Assembly: GCA_030681615.1 (NCBI GenBank)
Contig: JAUXSA010000145.1
Coordinates: 23,223 to 87,222 of the forward strand
Direction: 5' to 3'
Source: Bacteroidota bacterium
Lineage (GTDB): Bacteria; Bacteroidota; Bacteroidia; B-17B0; Aurantibacillaceae
Length of the DNA stretch: 64,000 nt
The notes below the pieces were generated by a model. That model saw nothing but the letters and a program-made list of their open reading frames with translations. It made no database searches and was not told the origin of the DNA. Below, in pieces: positions 43,905-52,041 of this stretch. A program made the position numbers and the translations under genes. How positions within the stretch are numbered: the stretch's first letter is position 1; each line of letters opens with the position of its first letter.

Positions 43905-45221
43905 ATGAAAACCAAAACTTTAAAAAAGAACAAAGTAAATGTAGTAACCCTTGGCTGCAGTAAAAATTTAGTGGATAGCGAAGTACTAATGGGCCAATTA
44001 AAGGCCAATAAGTTTGAAGTTGAACATGAAGGTACAAGCGATGATCACCAGATAGTAATTATAAATACCTGCGGTTTTGTGGATAAGGCAAAGCAAGAGA
44101 GTATTGATACCATTTTACGTTACGTTGAAGCAAAAAAAGAAGGCGCAGTTGAAAAAGTATATGTTACAGGTTGTTTGAGCGAACGTTATAAAAAAGATCT
44201 TGAAAAAGAAATTCCTGAAGTAGATGCCTATTTTGGCACCCGCGAATTACCAAAAATATTAAAGACCCTAAAAGCAGACTATAAACACGAACTTGTTGGC
44301 GAACGTTTGCTTACAACGCCACAACATTATGCTTATTTTAAAATAAGCGAAGGTTGCGACAGGCCATGTAGTTTTTGTGCTATTCCTTTAATGCGTGGTA
44401 AACACGTGAGCGTTGAAAAAGATGAACTTGTTAATCGTGCTAAAATACTTGCAGCTAAAGGCACAAAAGAGTTATTATTAATTGCACAAGACCTTACCTA
44501 TTACGGACTGGACATATATAAAAAACGTGAGTTAGCTAACTTAGTTGACAAATTAAGCGATGTGGAAGGAATTGACTGGCTACGTTTGCATTATGCTTTT
44601 CCGAGTGGTTTCCCGATGGAAGTGCTGGACGTAATGAGAGCTAAAGCAACAGTTTGTAATTATTTAGATATGCCCTTGCAACACATTAGCGATAATATGT
44701 TAACAAGCATGCGTCGTGGAATAACAAAACAAAAAACTATTGACCTTGTAAATAAGATCCGCGATAAAGTTCCCGGCATTGCTATGCGTACTACTTTAAT
44801 TGCTGGTTACCCCGGCGAAACTGAAAAGGATCACGAAGAAATGTTGAAGTGGGTTGAAGAAAGTAAATTTGAACGTTTAGGAATTTTTACCTATTCGCAT
44901 GAAGAGAACACGCATGCCCACTTATTAAAAGATGATGTTTCTGAAAAAACAAAACGTAAACGTGCAGATGCTGTAATGGCAGTTCAACAAGAGATATCAT
45001 ATAAATTAAATCAACAAAAAGTTGGCATTACTTATAAAGTTTTGTTTGACAGAAAAGAAGGTGAGTATTTTATTGGCAGAACAGAATTTGATAGTCCAGA
45101 TGTTGATAATGAAGTTTTGGTAAAAGCAGATGGTGATACTTTTGCACGCATTGGCGATTTTGCGAATGTAAAAATTACCTCTGCTATGGATTTTGATCTT
45201 TACGGAGAAATTGTTGCGTAA
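43905..45221 (+). CDS. rimO: Ribosomal protein S12 methylthiotransferase
   Basis: RimO adds a methylthio group to Asp88 of ribosomal protein S12. N-terminal cluster cysteines are visible in TLGCSKNLVDSE, NTCGFV and VTGCLSERY. The radical-SAM motif CDRPCSFC follows near residue 150, and a C-terminal TRAM-like domain ends the protein. At 438 residues the length is typical. Two Fe-S clusters are expected. The S41 peptidase gene begins at the base after its stop codon (TAAGTG), so the two are cotranscribed. The tyrosine/serine-rich SALMRGKH-type loop is unremarkable. Confidence 0.96.
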   Translation: MKTKTLKKNKVNVVTLGCSKNLVDSEVLMGQLKANKFEVEHEGTSDDHQIVIINTCGFVDKAKQESIDTILRYVEAKKEGAVEKVYVTGCLSERYKKDLEKEIPEVDAYFGTRELPKILKTLKADYKHELVGERLLTTPQHYAYFKISEGCDRPCSFCAIPLMRGKHVSVEKDELVNRAKILAAKGTKELLLIAQDLTYYGLDIYKKRELANLVDKLSDVEGIDWLRLHYAFPSGFPMEVLDVMRAKATVCNYLDMPLQHISDNMLTSMRRGITKQKTIDLVNKIRDKVPGIAMRTTLIAGYPGETEKDHEEMLKWVEESKFERLGIFTYSHEENTHAHLLKDDVSEKTKRKRADAVMAVQQEISYKLNQQKVGITYKVLFDRKEGEYFIGRTEFDSPDVDNEVLVKADGDTFARIGDFANVKITSAMDFDLYGEIVA

Positions 45222-46655
45222 GTGCAAAAGGCAGTTTTAAAAATAATCACACGCTATTTCATCCTGCATTCACTGCTATTTTCGCTCTCCTTTAATGCTC
45301 AAAATAAAATATCAAGTGAAGAGGCAAAGGCAGACCTTGCTTACCTTCACAAATATTTCAAAAGGTTCCATCCCGATCCATTTAAGTACATTTCACGTGA
45401 TTCACTTAGCTCATTATCACTCCGGCTTCAAAATAACATTCGCGATTCAATTACCGTTACACAATTAAGATTGCTAATAAGACAATACCTTTCGAAGATC
45501 GGTTGCGGTCACATTGGCGTATCCCCGGAAAAAAGTAAAGTCAAAGCACCTGACAAAAATATTCTTCCACTGGACGTTTTTGTTAGTGGGGAAAAAGTAT
45601 TTCTAGCCTCTAGTCTAAATAGCGACAGCACTATAAAGCCAGGAGATGAGATCTTAAGCATCGATCAAAATAATTCAACAATTGTTTTAAATAAATTAAT
45701 GTCTATTTCCTTTTCTGATGGTTATAACACTACCTTCAAACTGCATACGCTCAATAAAAAACAATTCAGGTATTTTTATTCTTTTGCATACGGGTACAAC
45801 GATTCGTATGATATTTTATATCGAAACGCTAAAGGCGAAGAAAGATCGGCGATCTTGAAAGGCATACCAGTTTCATCAGATACGTTAATAGAAAAAAAGG
45901 AAAAAAAAGAATTAATTTTTTCATCCAATAATATCTCACTACGAAAGGATGTTGAAAATAACAGCCTTTTTATTTTAGACATAGATCGGTTTCTGGGTAA
46001 AAAATGGAGAAAAACATTAAGAAAAAGTATCAAACACCTACGAAAGAAAAATGCTACTGATCTGATTATTGATCTTAGAAATAATAGTGGCGGCTCCATT
46101 ATAAAAGGCATCAACTTACTTTCTCGTACAATGAACAAACCAATTGCTATTGGTATTGACAGAAGGCCAAATTTACTGCCATTAAATTTTCGTTTAAAGA
46201 TGGGATTCTGGCAAAGAATAACCCCGCTTACTTTCTTAACTATTCCAACAAAACTAATACGGCACTGGAAATTGCGGCACTTTTTTATTGGTATACCTCG
46301 TCCTTTTAACAGATACAAAGGCAATGTTTATGTATTAGTTAATGGGGGCTCTTTTTCAATGAGCAGTATTTGTGCTTCCTATCTAAAATACAAACGCAAA
46401 GCAATTATTATTGGCGAAGAGACCGGCGGAAACAAAACGGGAAGTAATGCAATGAATAGCGGAAAACTGATACTTCCAAATTCCAAGGCTAACATCACTA
46501 TACCACTCTATCATATTTATTACAACCCAACACTTCATAACGATGGAAAAGGAGTTGAACCAGATCATAAAATAAATTACGAAATTAATGACGTGCTTAA
46601 TAAAAGGGATCTTGAAATGGAAAAAGTAAGAAGTCTCATAAGGGATAAAGGATAA
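45222..46655 (+). CDS. S41 family (C-terminal processing-type) peptidase, exported
   Basis: A 477-residue protein with a signal peptide (HSLLFSLSFNAQ). The N-terminal helper domain (EEAKADLAYLHKYFKRFHPD) and a PDZ-like middle part (DEILSIDQNNSTIVLNKLM) are followed by the S41 catalytic core with DLIIDLRNNSGGSIIKGI, the nucleophile segment VNGGSFSMSSICASYLK and IIGEETGGNKTG. The predicted catalytic serine lies in SFSMSS. The start is GTG, immediately after the rimO stop. It is probably periplasmic or membrane-attached, and its substrate is unknown. The basic middle region (RKTLRKSIKHLRKK) is unusual. Confidence 0.9.
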   Translation: MQKAVLKIITRYFILHSLLFSLSFNAQNKISSEEAKADLAYLHKYFKRFHPDPFKYISRDSLSSLSLRLQNNIRDSITVTQLRLLIRQYLSKIGCGHIGVSPEKSKVKAPDKNILPLDVFVSGEKVFLASSLNSDSTIKPGDEILSIDQNNSTIVLNKLMSISFSDGYNTTFKLHTLNKKQFRYFYSFAYGYNDSYDILYRNAKGEERSAILKGIPVSSDTLIEKKEKKELIFSSNNISLRKDVENNSLFILDIDRFLGKKWRKTLRKSIKHLRKKNATDLIIDLRNNSGGSIIKGINLLSRTMNKPIAIGIDRRPNLLPLNFRLKMGFWQRITPLTFLTIPTKLIRHWKLRHFFIGIPRPFNRYKGNVYVLVNGGSFSMSSICASYLKYKRKAIIIGEETGGNKTGSNAMNSGKLILPNSKANITIPLYHIYYNPTLHNDGKGVEPDHKINYEINDVLNKRDLEMEKVRSLIRDKG

Positions 46656-46706
46656 ATTTTATTAAATTCATTGGCGATCATAATAATTTAAATTAAATTT
46701 ACAAGT

Positions 46707-47117
46707 ATGAAAAAACTATTCACCTTATTCGTTATACTGACCAAGTTAAGTTTTTCACAAACAGTTCAAAACGGCAGTTACGGAACCGTTGGCTACATTA
46801 AAGAAGATGGCACCGTTCAAAACCAAAGTTATTCAACCATCGGCTATATAAAAAAGGATGGAACGGTTCAGAACCAAAACTATTCTACCATTGGTTATAT
46901 TAAAGATGATGGTACTGTACAGAACCAAAGCTATTCAACTATTGGTTACATTAAAAAAGATGGCACAGTACAAAACCAAAGTTATTCAACCATTGGTTAT
47001 GTTAAAGATGATGGAACTGTTCAAAACCAAAGTTATTCCACCATTGGGCATTTTAAAAATGTTGACAAAAAATGGGCTGCAGCAGCTATTTTCTTTTTCT
47101 TTTACAGATTGAATTGA
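46707..47117 (+). CDS. Beta-flower-like tandem-repeat protein
   Basis: After a signal peptide (residues 1-18) come six 17-residue repeats of the form TVQNQSYSTIGYIKKDG (19-120), then a short hydrophobic tail (WAAAAIFFFFYRLN). The repeat resembles the NCBI family 5-fold beta-flower protein, in which each unit adds a beta strand pair to a closed ring. The first unit is the most diverged (GSYGTVGYIKEDG) and the last is interrupted. The DNA is also repetitive (51 bp per unit). Function unknown. The hydrophobic tail may insert into a membrane. It ends 8 bp from the convergent LamG/PKD gene. Confidence 0.8.
   Translation: MKKLFTLFVILTKLSFSQTVQNGSYGTVGYIKEDGTVQNQSYSTIGYIKKDGTVQNQNYSTIGYIKDDGTVQNQSYSTIGYIKKDGTVQNQSYSTIGYVKDDGTVQNQSYSTIGHFKNVDKKWAAAAIFFFFYRLN
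46761..47066 (+). repeat. Six 51-bp tandem repeats, in-frame coding
   Basis: Each 51-bp unit encodes the 17-residue beta-flower-like motif. Units 2-6 differ by a few silent and conservative changes, which fits recent duplication or slippage with selection for the motif. Because 51 is divisible by 3 the frame is preserved with any unit number. Confidence 0.9.
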
Positions 47118-47125
47118 TTGTTGAA

Positions 47126-48565
47126 CTATTCTTTAATGATCTTGCGGGTTAAAGTTGTTCCCTCCACTTTTAGTTTCACAAAGTAAATTCCAGTATCTTT
47201 ATCGCTAATATCGATTTGTTTGGTCTCATGGGCTCTAAGATCGGTCTTTAGAATAAGTTCACCTAAAACATCAAAGATCGTTACTTCTTTTATTTCATTA
47301 GTTGCGCTTATCATAAATATACCTGAAGATGGATTTGGATAAACTTCAAAATGATTATAAGTAGCGTTTTGTTTTAAAGCTGTGCATGGACTAACATTTA
47401 TAGTAATGGCAGCGTAATTCTGGCAACCGTTAGTTGCGGTACCAATTACAGAATAAGTTGTTGTAACACTTGGCGAAACATTTATTGCAGGAAAGGTCTG
47501 TGCATTACTCCACGTATAAGTGTTAGCACCACTGGCTAACAGAACGACAGAGTTACCATTACATATTAAGGTATTGTTAGCGGATGTTGTAACATTAGGA
47601 ACAGGTTTCACGGTAACGGTTTGTGTAACCGGTGCACTAGGCCCAAAACTATTTGTTGCAATTAATGAAACAGTATAGGTTCCGGGGTTTGCAAAAGAAA
47701 TGACAGGATTTGCAAGTGGCGAAGTTGAAGGTGTGGCGCCAGCCATTTGCCAGGCCCAGGTGTTTGGAGCATTTGTAGCCATCTGTTGCAACTGAATATT
47801 TTCGTTTGGACAAACAATCGAAGGGGTTATTGAGAAAGAAGCTACCGGAACAGGTAAACAAGAAGGATCGGATGTATAAAGAGCGTTTACCTCTGAAGCG
47901 TTTAACACACGATTATAAAATCTCATGTTATCCATACTACCATTAAAAGGTAAGTTAAAGCCTGGTTCGTTACTACCTCCTAAAACAACATTTTTACCTG
48001 CTTCATAATTAAATGAAAATGTAGAAGGTACAGTATTTTCTAAAACGCCATTTACATAAATTTTAATACTTGTGTTATCAACAGTTGCAAGAACATGATA
48101 CCATGTATTTGCCGATACAATAGTAGTTCCGTCTGCAATGGTCGTTAAACCACCGCTACCTTTTTGAGCCCTGAACCGGTATCCACTTGTGTTATTAATA
48201 ACAAGGTCATAAGCTTCAAAATTAGATGTGCCCGCTGTTTTTGCAAAAACCACATATTGCCCTATAACGGTATAGGTTTTTATCCATCCACCATACGACA
48301 TTCCTGATGTGGATTTTAATAATGGATCGTCGGGCAATACAACACAACTTAATGTTGAACCGTTAAAAGATAAAGCCGATGATGGATTATTGAAGCGGTC
48401 AACCGTAGGGGTTACAGCACTAAGCGTTGCTGTAAGCGCATTTACCGGCTCATTACCATTTCCGTTCAATGCATAACAAGCACTTAAACTTTGGGTTAAA
48501 TTGACCTGGGCACTAAGACCATTATTAATTAATACTAGTAATAGTGAAGATAGAAGTTTTTTCAT
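47126..48565 (-). CDS. LamG/PKD surface protein with T9SS sorting domain
   Basis: The 479-residue secreted protein has a signal peptide, a concanavalin/LamG-type domain (about 40-225, with LSFNGSTLSCVVLPDD and TWYHVLATVDNTSIKIYVNG), a PKD domain (about 240-320, TWAWQMAGATPSTSPLANPV), a short Ig-like unit (NTYTWSNAQTFPAINVSP) and a type A T9SS sorting domain (YPNPSSGIFMI...DVLGELIL...KIIKE). LamG domains bind carbohydrates or proteins, so a surface adhesin is likely. It ends 8 bp from the convergent repeat protein. Its Ig-like unit resembles those of the large propeller proteins at 53-59 kb. Confidence 0.9.
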   Translation of the reverse strand: MKKLLSSLLLVLINNGLSAQVNLTQSLSACYALNGNGNEPVNALTATLSAVTPTVDRFNNPSSALSFNGSTLSCVVLPDDPLLKSTSGMSYGGWIKTYTVIGQYVVFAKTAGTSNFEAYDLVINNTSGYRFRAQKGSGGLTTIADGTTIVSANTWYHVLATVDNTSIKIYVNGVLENTVPSTFSFNYEAGKNVVLGGSNEPGFNLPFNGSMDNMRFYNRVLNASEVNALYTSDPSCLPVPVASFSITPSIVCPNENIQLQQMATNAPNTWAWQMAGATPSTSPLANPVISFANPGTYTVSLIATNSFGPSAPVTQTVTVKPVPNVTTSANNTLICNGNSVVLLASGANTYTWSNAQTFPAINVSPSVTTTYSVIGTATNGCQNYAAITINVSPCTALKQNATYNHFEVYPNPSSGIFMISATNEIKEVTIFDVLGELILKTDLRAHETKQIDISDKDTGIYFVKLKVEGTTLTRKIIKE

Positions 48566-48890
48566 TTAGGTAGATTGATCATTAAAAATACTGCTTTTTA
48601 TCTCTTCTTTTAAGGAAATGTCTGGCATATGCGACTTTTTTTATAAGTGGTATACTTTGTTGAGCCGTCCTTTCAGGAAAACCATTTATTTATGTTGAAA
48701 ATCATATTTTTTTAGGTTATTATTGTTTGTCACGGTTTTTAAAATAGTTATCTTTGAGATAATAAATGACAAATCGCAAAATATTAAGGGCTCTTTCTAT
48801 GGCTATGTGGAGTTGAATTACTCCGTTACTCATTTACAATTTTTAAAAAATTGACAATTAACAATTTCATTTATCATAAACAAATTTAAA
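48566..48890 (+). other. Divergent intergenic region before hppD
   Basis: It contains a consensus promoter at 48726-48756 for hppD and a 5' leader of about 125 nt with a small GGAG/CTCC hairpin and a CAATTTTTnAAAAATTG palindrome. On the other side lies the start region of the LamG/PKD gene, where I see no clear promoter. No gene is present. Confidence 0.6.
48726..48756 (+). promoter_or_regulatory. Consensus Bacteroidota promoter of hppD
   Basis: TTTG at 48726-48729, spacer of 19 bp, TATCTTTG at 48749-48756. Both boxes and the spacing fit TTTG-N19-TAnnTTTG exactly, so transcription should start near 48763 and give a leader of about 125 nt. Confidence 0.8.
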
Positions 48891-50054
48891 ATGGCAGCTA
48901 AAGAAATAAAGAACGTAGAATACGGTTTAGAAAAAATATTTGAAGGTGCTCAAGACTTTTTACCCTTATTAGGAACTGATTATGTTGAGTTTTATGTAGG
49001 TAACGCAAAACAGGCAGCACATTATTATAAAACTGCGTTCGGTTATCAGTCCTACGCTTATGCGGGTTTAGAAACAGGTTTAAAAGACCGTACTTCATAT
49101 GTATTAAAGCAGGACAAGATCCGTTTAGTATTAACTACAGCGTTAAACAGTAACTCACCTATTGGCGAGCATGTAAAAAAACATGGCGATGGTGTTAAAG
49201 TTATTGCACTTTGGGTTGAAGATGCCCGGAAAGCATTTGAGGAGACTACCAAGCGTGGCGCAAAACCTTTTATGGAACCAACCGTTGAAAAAGATGAACA
49301 TGGAGAGGTTGTGCGTTCGGGTATATATACATATGGTGAAACAGTACATATATTTGTTGAACGAACAAATTACAAAGGAACTTTTTTACCGGGTTTCAAA
49401 GAATGGAAAAGTGATTACAACCCCGCAGCGGTTGGTTTAAAATTTATTGATCACATGGTTGGTAATGTGGGTTGGAACCAAATGAATGCTACCGTGAAAT
49501 GGTACGAAGAAGTAATGGGCTTTGTAAACTTTTTAAGTTTTGATGATAAACAAATTACAACAGAATACTCTGCTTTAATGAGTAAAGTAATGAGTAACGG
49601 TAATGGCCGTATCAAATTTCCAATAAATGAACCAGCTGAAGGAAAGAAAAAATCACAAATTGAAGAGTATATTGATTTTTATGAAAGCGCCGGCGTACAG
49701 CATTTAGCATTAGCTACAGATGATATTATTAAAACAGTTGCCGAATTAAAAGCGCGTGGTGTTGAATTTTTACCACCGCCACCACAAGCTTATTACGATG
49801 ATATTCCAAGACGTTTAGGTGTTCATATGGATATCATGAAAGAAGATATTAAAGAACTTCAACGTTTGTCTATTTTAGTAGATGCAGATGAAGAAGGATA
49901 TCTCTTACAGATCTTTACCAAACCTGTGGAAGACCGCCCTACCCTGTTTTACGAAATAATACAACGTATGGGTGCCAAAGGTTTTGGTGCAGGAAATTTT
50001 AAAGCTTTGTTCGAATCTATTGAAAGGGAACAGGCATTAAGAGGTACACTATAA
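48891..50054 (+). CDS. hppD: 4-Hydroxyphenylpyruvate dioxygenase
   Basis: HPPD converts 4-hydroxyphenylpyruvate to homogentisate in tyrosine degradation, using Fe(II) and O2. The protein has the two tandem vicinal-oxygen-chelate halves. The iron ligands are visible: His188 in KFIDHMVGNV, a His in GVQHLALATDDI and a Glu in DRPTLFYEIIQRMG. FYEIIQRMGAKGFGAGNFKA is the conserved C-terminal segment. Length (387) is normal. It is monocistronic, with its own consensus promoter, a leader of about 125 nt and a terminator. Other genes of the pathway are not in the window. Confidence 0.97.
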   Translation: MAAKEIKNVEYGLEKIFEGAQDFLPLLGTDYVEFYVGNAKQAAHYYKTAFGYQSYAYAGLETGLKDRTSYVLKQDKIRLVLTTALNSNSPIGEHVKKHGDGVKVIALWVEDARKAFEETTKRGAKPFMEPTVEKDEHGEVVRSGIYTYGETVHIFVERTNYKGTFLPGFKEWKSDYNPAAVGLKFIDHMVGNVGWNQMNATVKWYEEVMGFVNFLSFDDKQITTEYSALMSKVMSNGNGRIKFPINEPAEGKKKSQIEEYIDFYESAGVQHLALATDDIIKTVAELKARGVEFLPPPPQAYYDDIPRRLGVHMDIMKEDIKELQRLSILVDADEEGYLLQIFTKPVEDRPTLFYEIIQRMGAKGFGAGNFKALFESIEREQALRGTL

Positions 50055-50070
50055 TTTCTATTTTCGTATG

Positions 50071-50106
50071 AAAAGCCATTGCTCCAACATGCAATGGCTT
50101 TTTTAT
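50071..50106 (+). terminator. Terminator after hppD
   Basis: A perfect 12-bp stem (AAAAGCCATTGC and its inverse at 50091-50102), 8-base loop and a T-run. It lies 16 bp past the stop codon. Confidence 0.92.
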
Positions 50107-50255
50107 TAAATTACATTAGTTGCTGCCATTCTGCAAAACGGAAATGTTTTCCATTTTCCGGAAAACTCAAAATTCACTTCTCCTCTAAACTGCTGATTTT
50201 AATCGTTTTAATACTTTGGCAAGCTATATGCTTCTCTCTATCAAAATAGACGGCC

Positions 50256-50681
50256 ATGAAAACGCAAAACCTAAAAATTCTGATTTGTATGCTTCTTTTT
50301 TTTGGGAGTAAGATTTCCAATTCACAATCCTTAGTAATAAGCGGAAAATTTTTAGATCAGGAACTTATGAGTATCTCTGCCAATTATACTTTAGTATGCG
50401 ATCGGGTTACACTTTTGACAGGAAGAGGTGAAGAAGTAAACGCGGAGTTACAGCTGAATAAAAATTATAAACTTATTGTAGGCAGTAATTTTAAGAATAC
50501 ACAAACCGTTTTCTTTTCCACTACCACATTTATAGAAAACACATTTAACTTTGATTTTGAATTGATCATAAAGACTTATCAAAATGAAAAAAGCAATACA
50601 ACTGCAAAACAATTATTCGTTAGTTTTAATCCAAAAAAGCAAGAGTTTGACTATAACAGAATAATGGTTACTAAAAATTAA
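50256..50681 (+). CDS. Small exported protein, unknown function
   Basis: The 141-residue protein has a signal peptide (about residues 1-23, ...GSKISNSQ) and a beta-rich mature part of about 118 residues (LVISGKFLDQELMS; VNAELQLNKNYKLIVGSN). One cysteine (Cys48) remains in the mature protein, so no disulfide is expected within a monomer. I do not recognise the family. The gene is isolated: about 200 bp after the hppD terminator and convergent with a lipoprotein gene. Confidence 0.65.
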   Translation: MKTQNLKILICMLLFFGSKISNSQSLVISGKFLDQELMSISANYTLVCDRVTLLTGRGEEVNAELQLNKNYKLIVGSNFKNTQTVFFSTTTFIENTFNFDFELIIKTYQNEKSNTTAKQLFVSFNPKKQEFDYNRIMVTKN

Positions 50682-50748
50682 ATAAAAACAACCTTATCAC
50701 ATTTACATTGTCCAGTTAAAGCAAATATCTAAAACGGTGTTAGTTTTT

Positions 50749-51162
50749 TTATTGAAAGAACCCGTCGCCGGTCACATACAGAATTTTCAATTTCTTCCGA
50801 TCAATGTAATATTCTACCATGTGAGTCAAATAAATTTCAGGGCTTTTAGATGGAAATAAAATAATTGTGGTATCGCCAAGAACCCTACTCTTTCTGATAA
50901 TATGGTACTCGTTTCCAGTTTTCTGGAAGCTTATGGGCTTGCAGGATCCAAACATAATTATAGTTGTATCGCCCGGTATTTTACTTGTTATAGGAGGGAA
51001 ATAATATACAGTATCTTTAAGATCGCTTAAACTTTTTTTAAAATCTTCTTTAATAAAAAAAAGCATTTCTTCCATTGAAGAAAATGCACAGGTGGTTAGT
51101 TTGTTAGATACAGTACACGAACTTAAAAAACAAATTACCAGTAGATAAAATTTATATCTCAT
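50749..51162 (-). CDS. Small lipoprotein, unknown function
   Basis: The 137-residue lipoprotein starts MRYKFYLLVICFLSSC with lipobox LSSC (Cys16). The mature part is basic near the middle and contains two similar phrases, PGDTTIIMFGS and LGDTTIILFPS, about 30 residues apart, which suggests an internal duplication of a beta element. The start chosen, 51162, gives a TAATG overlap with the stop of the polyglutamine gene upstream; an in-frame ATG at 51183 would add seven residues. Function is not recognised. It is coupled with the unusual Gln/Ser-rich protein, so the two may work together at the surface. Confidence 0.72.
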   Translation of the reverse strand: MRYKFYLLVICFLSSCTVSNKLTTCAFSSMEEMLFFIKEDFKKSLSDLKDTVYYFPPITSKIPGDTTIIMFGSCKPISFQKTGNEYHIIRKSRVLGDTTIILFPSKSPEIYLTHMVEYYIDRKKLKILYVTGDGFFQ

Positions 51163-51911
51163 TAATTTTTCCAGGCAAAACAAACATCTAACCTGTGTTT
51201 TCTTTTTTTATGTGAAGAAAGTTTACCAAAAAAATTGCGTTTGAATTTTGCCCTTTTTTTACTAAAATTACGCGACTTTGAATATGAAGAAGATGAAGAC
51301 GAGGATGATGATCTGATTTTAATACTTGTCCCGCCTTTTAAATTTAAAGAAAGATCTACATTAAAATTCATCTTGGCTCCTACATTAATATTGTCTTCCT
51401 GACTAAAAGGATTACTGACCTGATCAATTATATTTGAAGAATTTTGCACCTGTATATCTTCGTTATTAATAAAATTAATTGTTTGAGCAACCGGGTTAAA
51501 TTCATTGCCTAGCGGTTCGTTATTTTCCAGAGAATTATTTATTTCTACATTTTTTGGCGGGTTAACATTCACAGCAATTGTATTTATAACTCTCGGACGC
51601 GGTCGTGGGTTTGCACGTCGAACCTGAGCAGTAACAGGGTTTTTATTTGTATTGGTGACTTTAACCTGTGTGTATTTTCGAGCGGGCCTTGCTCTTAATG
51701 TATTACTAACCTGGTGCTGTGTTTGCACAGCTTTTGTATTTATTTGAGAAGTATTGTTTTGAATTAAATTAACATTATTACTATTAAGGGTTCCACGGTA
51801 TTGTATATTAATATTTGAAATATTGTTTGCAAACTGCTGTTGCTGTTGTTGCTGCTGCGAAACTGCCGCTTGTGCAAAAACACTGAAACCTAAAATAATA
51901 ATTATTCTCAT
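51162..51911 (-). CDS. Low-complexity exported protein with Gln and Ser tracts
   Basis: The 249-residue protein has a signal peptide (1-18, ...AQAAVS) followed by eight glutamines (19-26), an Asn-rich stretch, a basic Pro-Arg section (about 71-110, RARPARKYTQ and NPRPRPRVIN), an Asn-rich acidic section (120-180), nine serines (201-209), and a strongly basic tail (210-240, SKKRAKFKRNFFGKL, SHKKRKHR) ending in a short hydrophobic piece with one Cys. I recognise no domain. The basic tail might bind a polyanion such as polysaccharide or nucleic acid. It overlaps the lipoprotein gene downstream by one base. Confidence 0.6.
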   Translation of the reverse strand: MRIIIILGFSVFAQAAVSQQQQQQQQFANNISNINIQYRGTLNSNNVNLIQNNTSQINTKAVQTQHQVSNTLRARPARKYTQVKVTNTNKNPVTAQVRRANPRPRPRVINTIAVNVNPPKNVEINNSLENNEPLGNEFNPVAQTINFINNEDIQVQNSSNIIDQVSNPFSQEDNINVGAKMNFNVDLSLNLKGGTSIKIRSSSSSSSSSYSKSRNFSKKRAKFKRNFFGKLSSHKKRKHRLDVCFAWKN

Positions 51912-52041
51912 GTGATATTTATTTTATCAAATATCAAGAAAGGAAACAATGGCAAATAAAAAATACTGTTAACGAAAGATAAAAAGATTTTGATTTAACG
52001 GTTTTTGGGAAACTGTATGTTTAAATACAAATATGATTATT

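Noticed and set aside
45776..46324. 182-codon open frame opposite the S41 peptidase gene
   Set aside because: Antisense shadow; the peptidase motifs on the plus strand are clear.
46761..47066. Regular repeats considered as a CRISPR array
   Set aside because: There are no unique spacers; the repeats are contiguous and in-frame coding, and no cas genes are nearby.
46858..47112. Second open frame overlapping the tandem-repeat gene
   Set aside because: The 51-bp repeat unit keeps all frames open once one unit is open. Only the frame with a signal peptide and the known 17-residue motif is credible.
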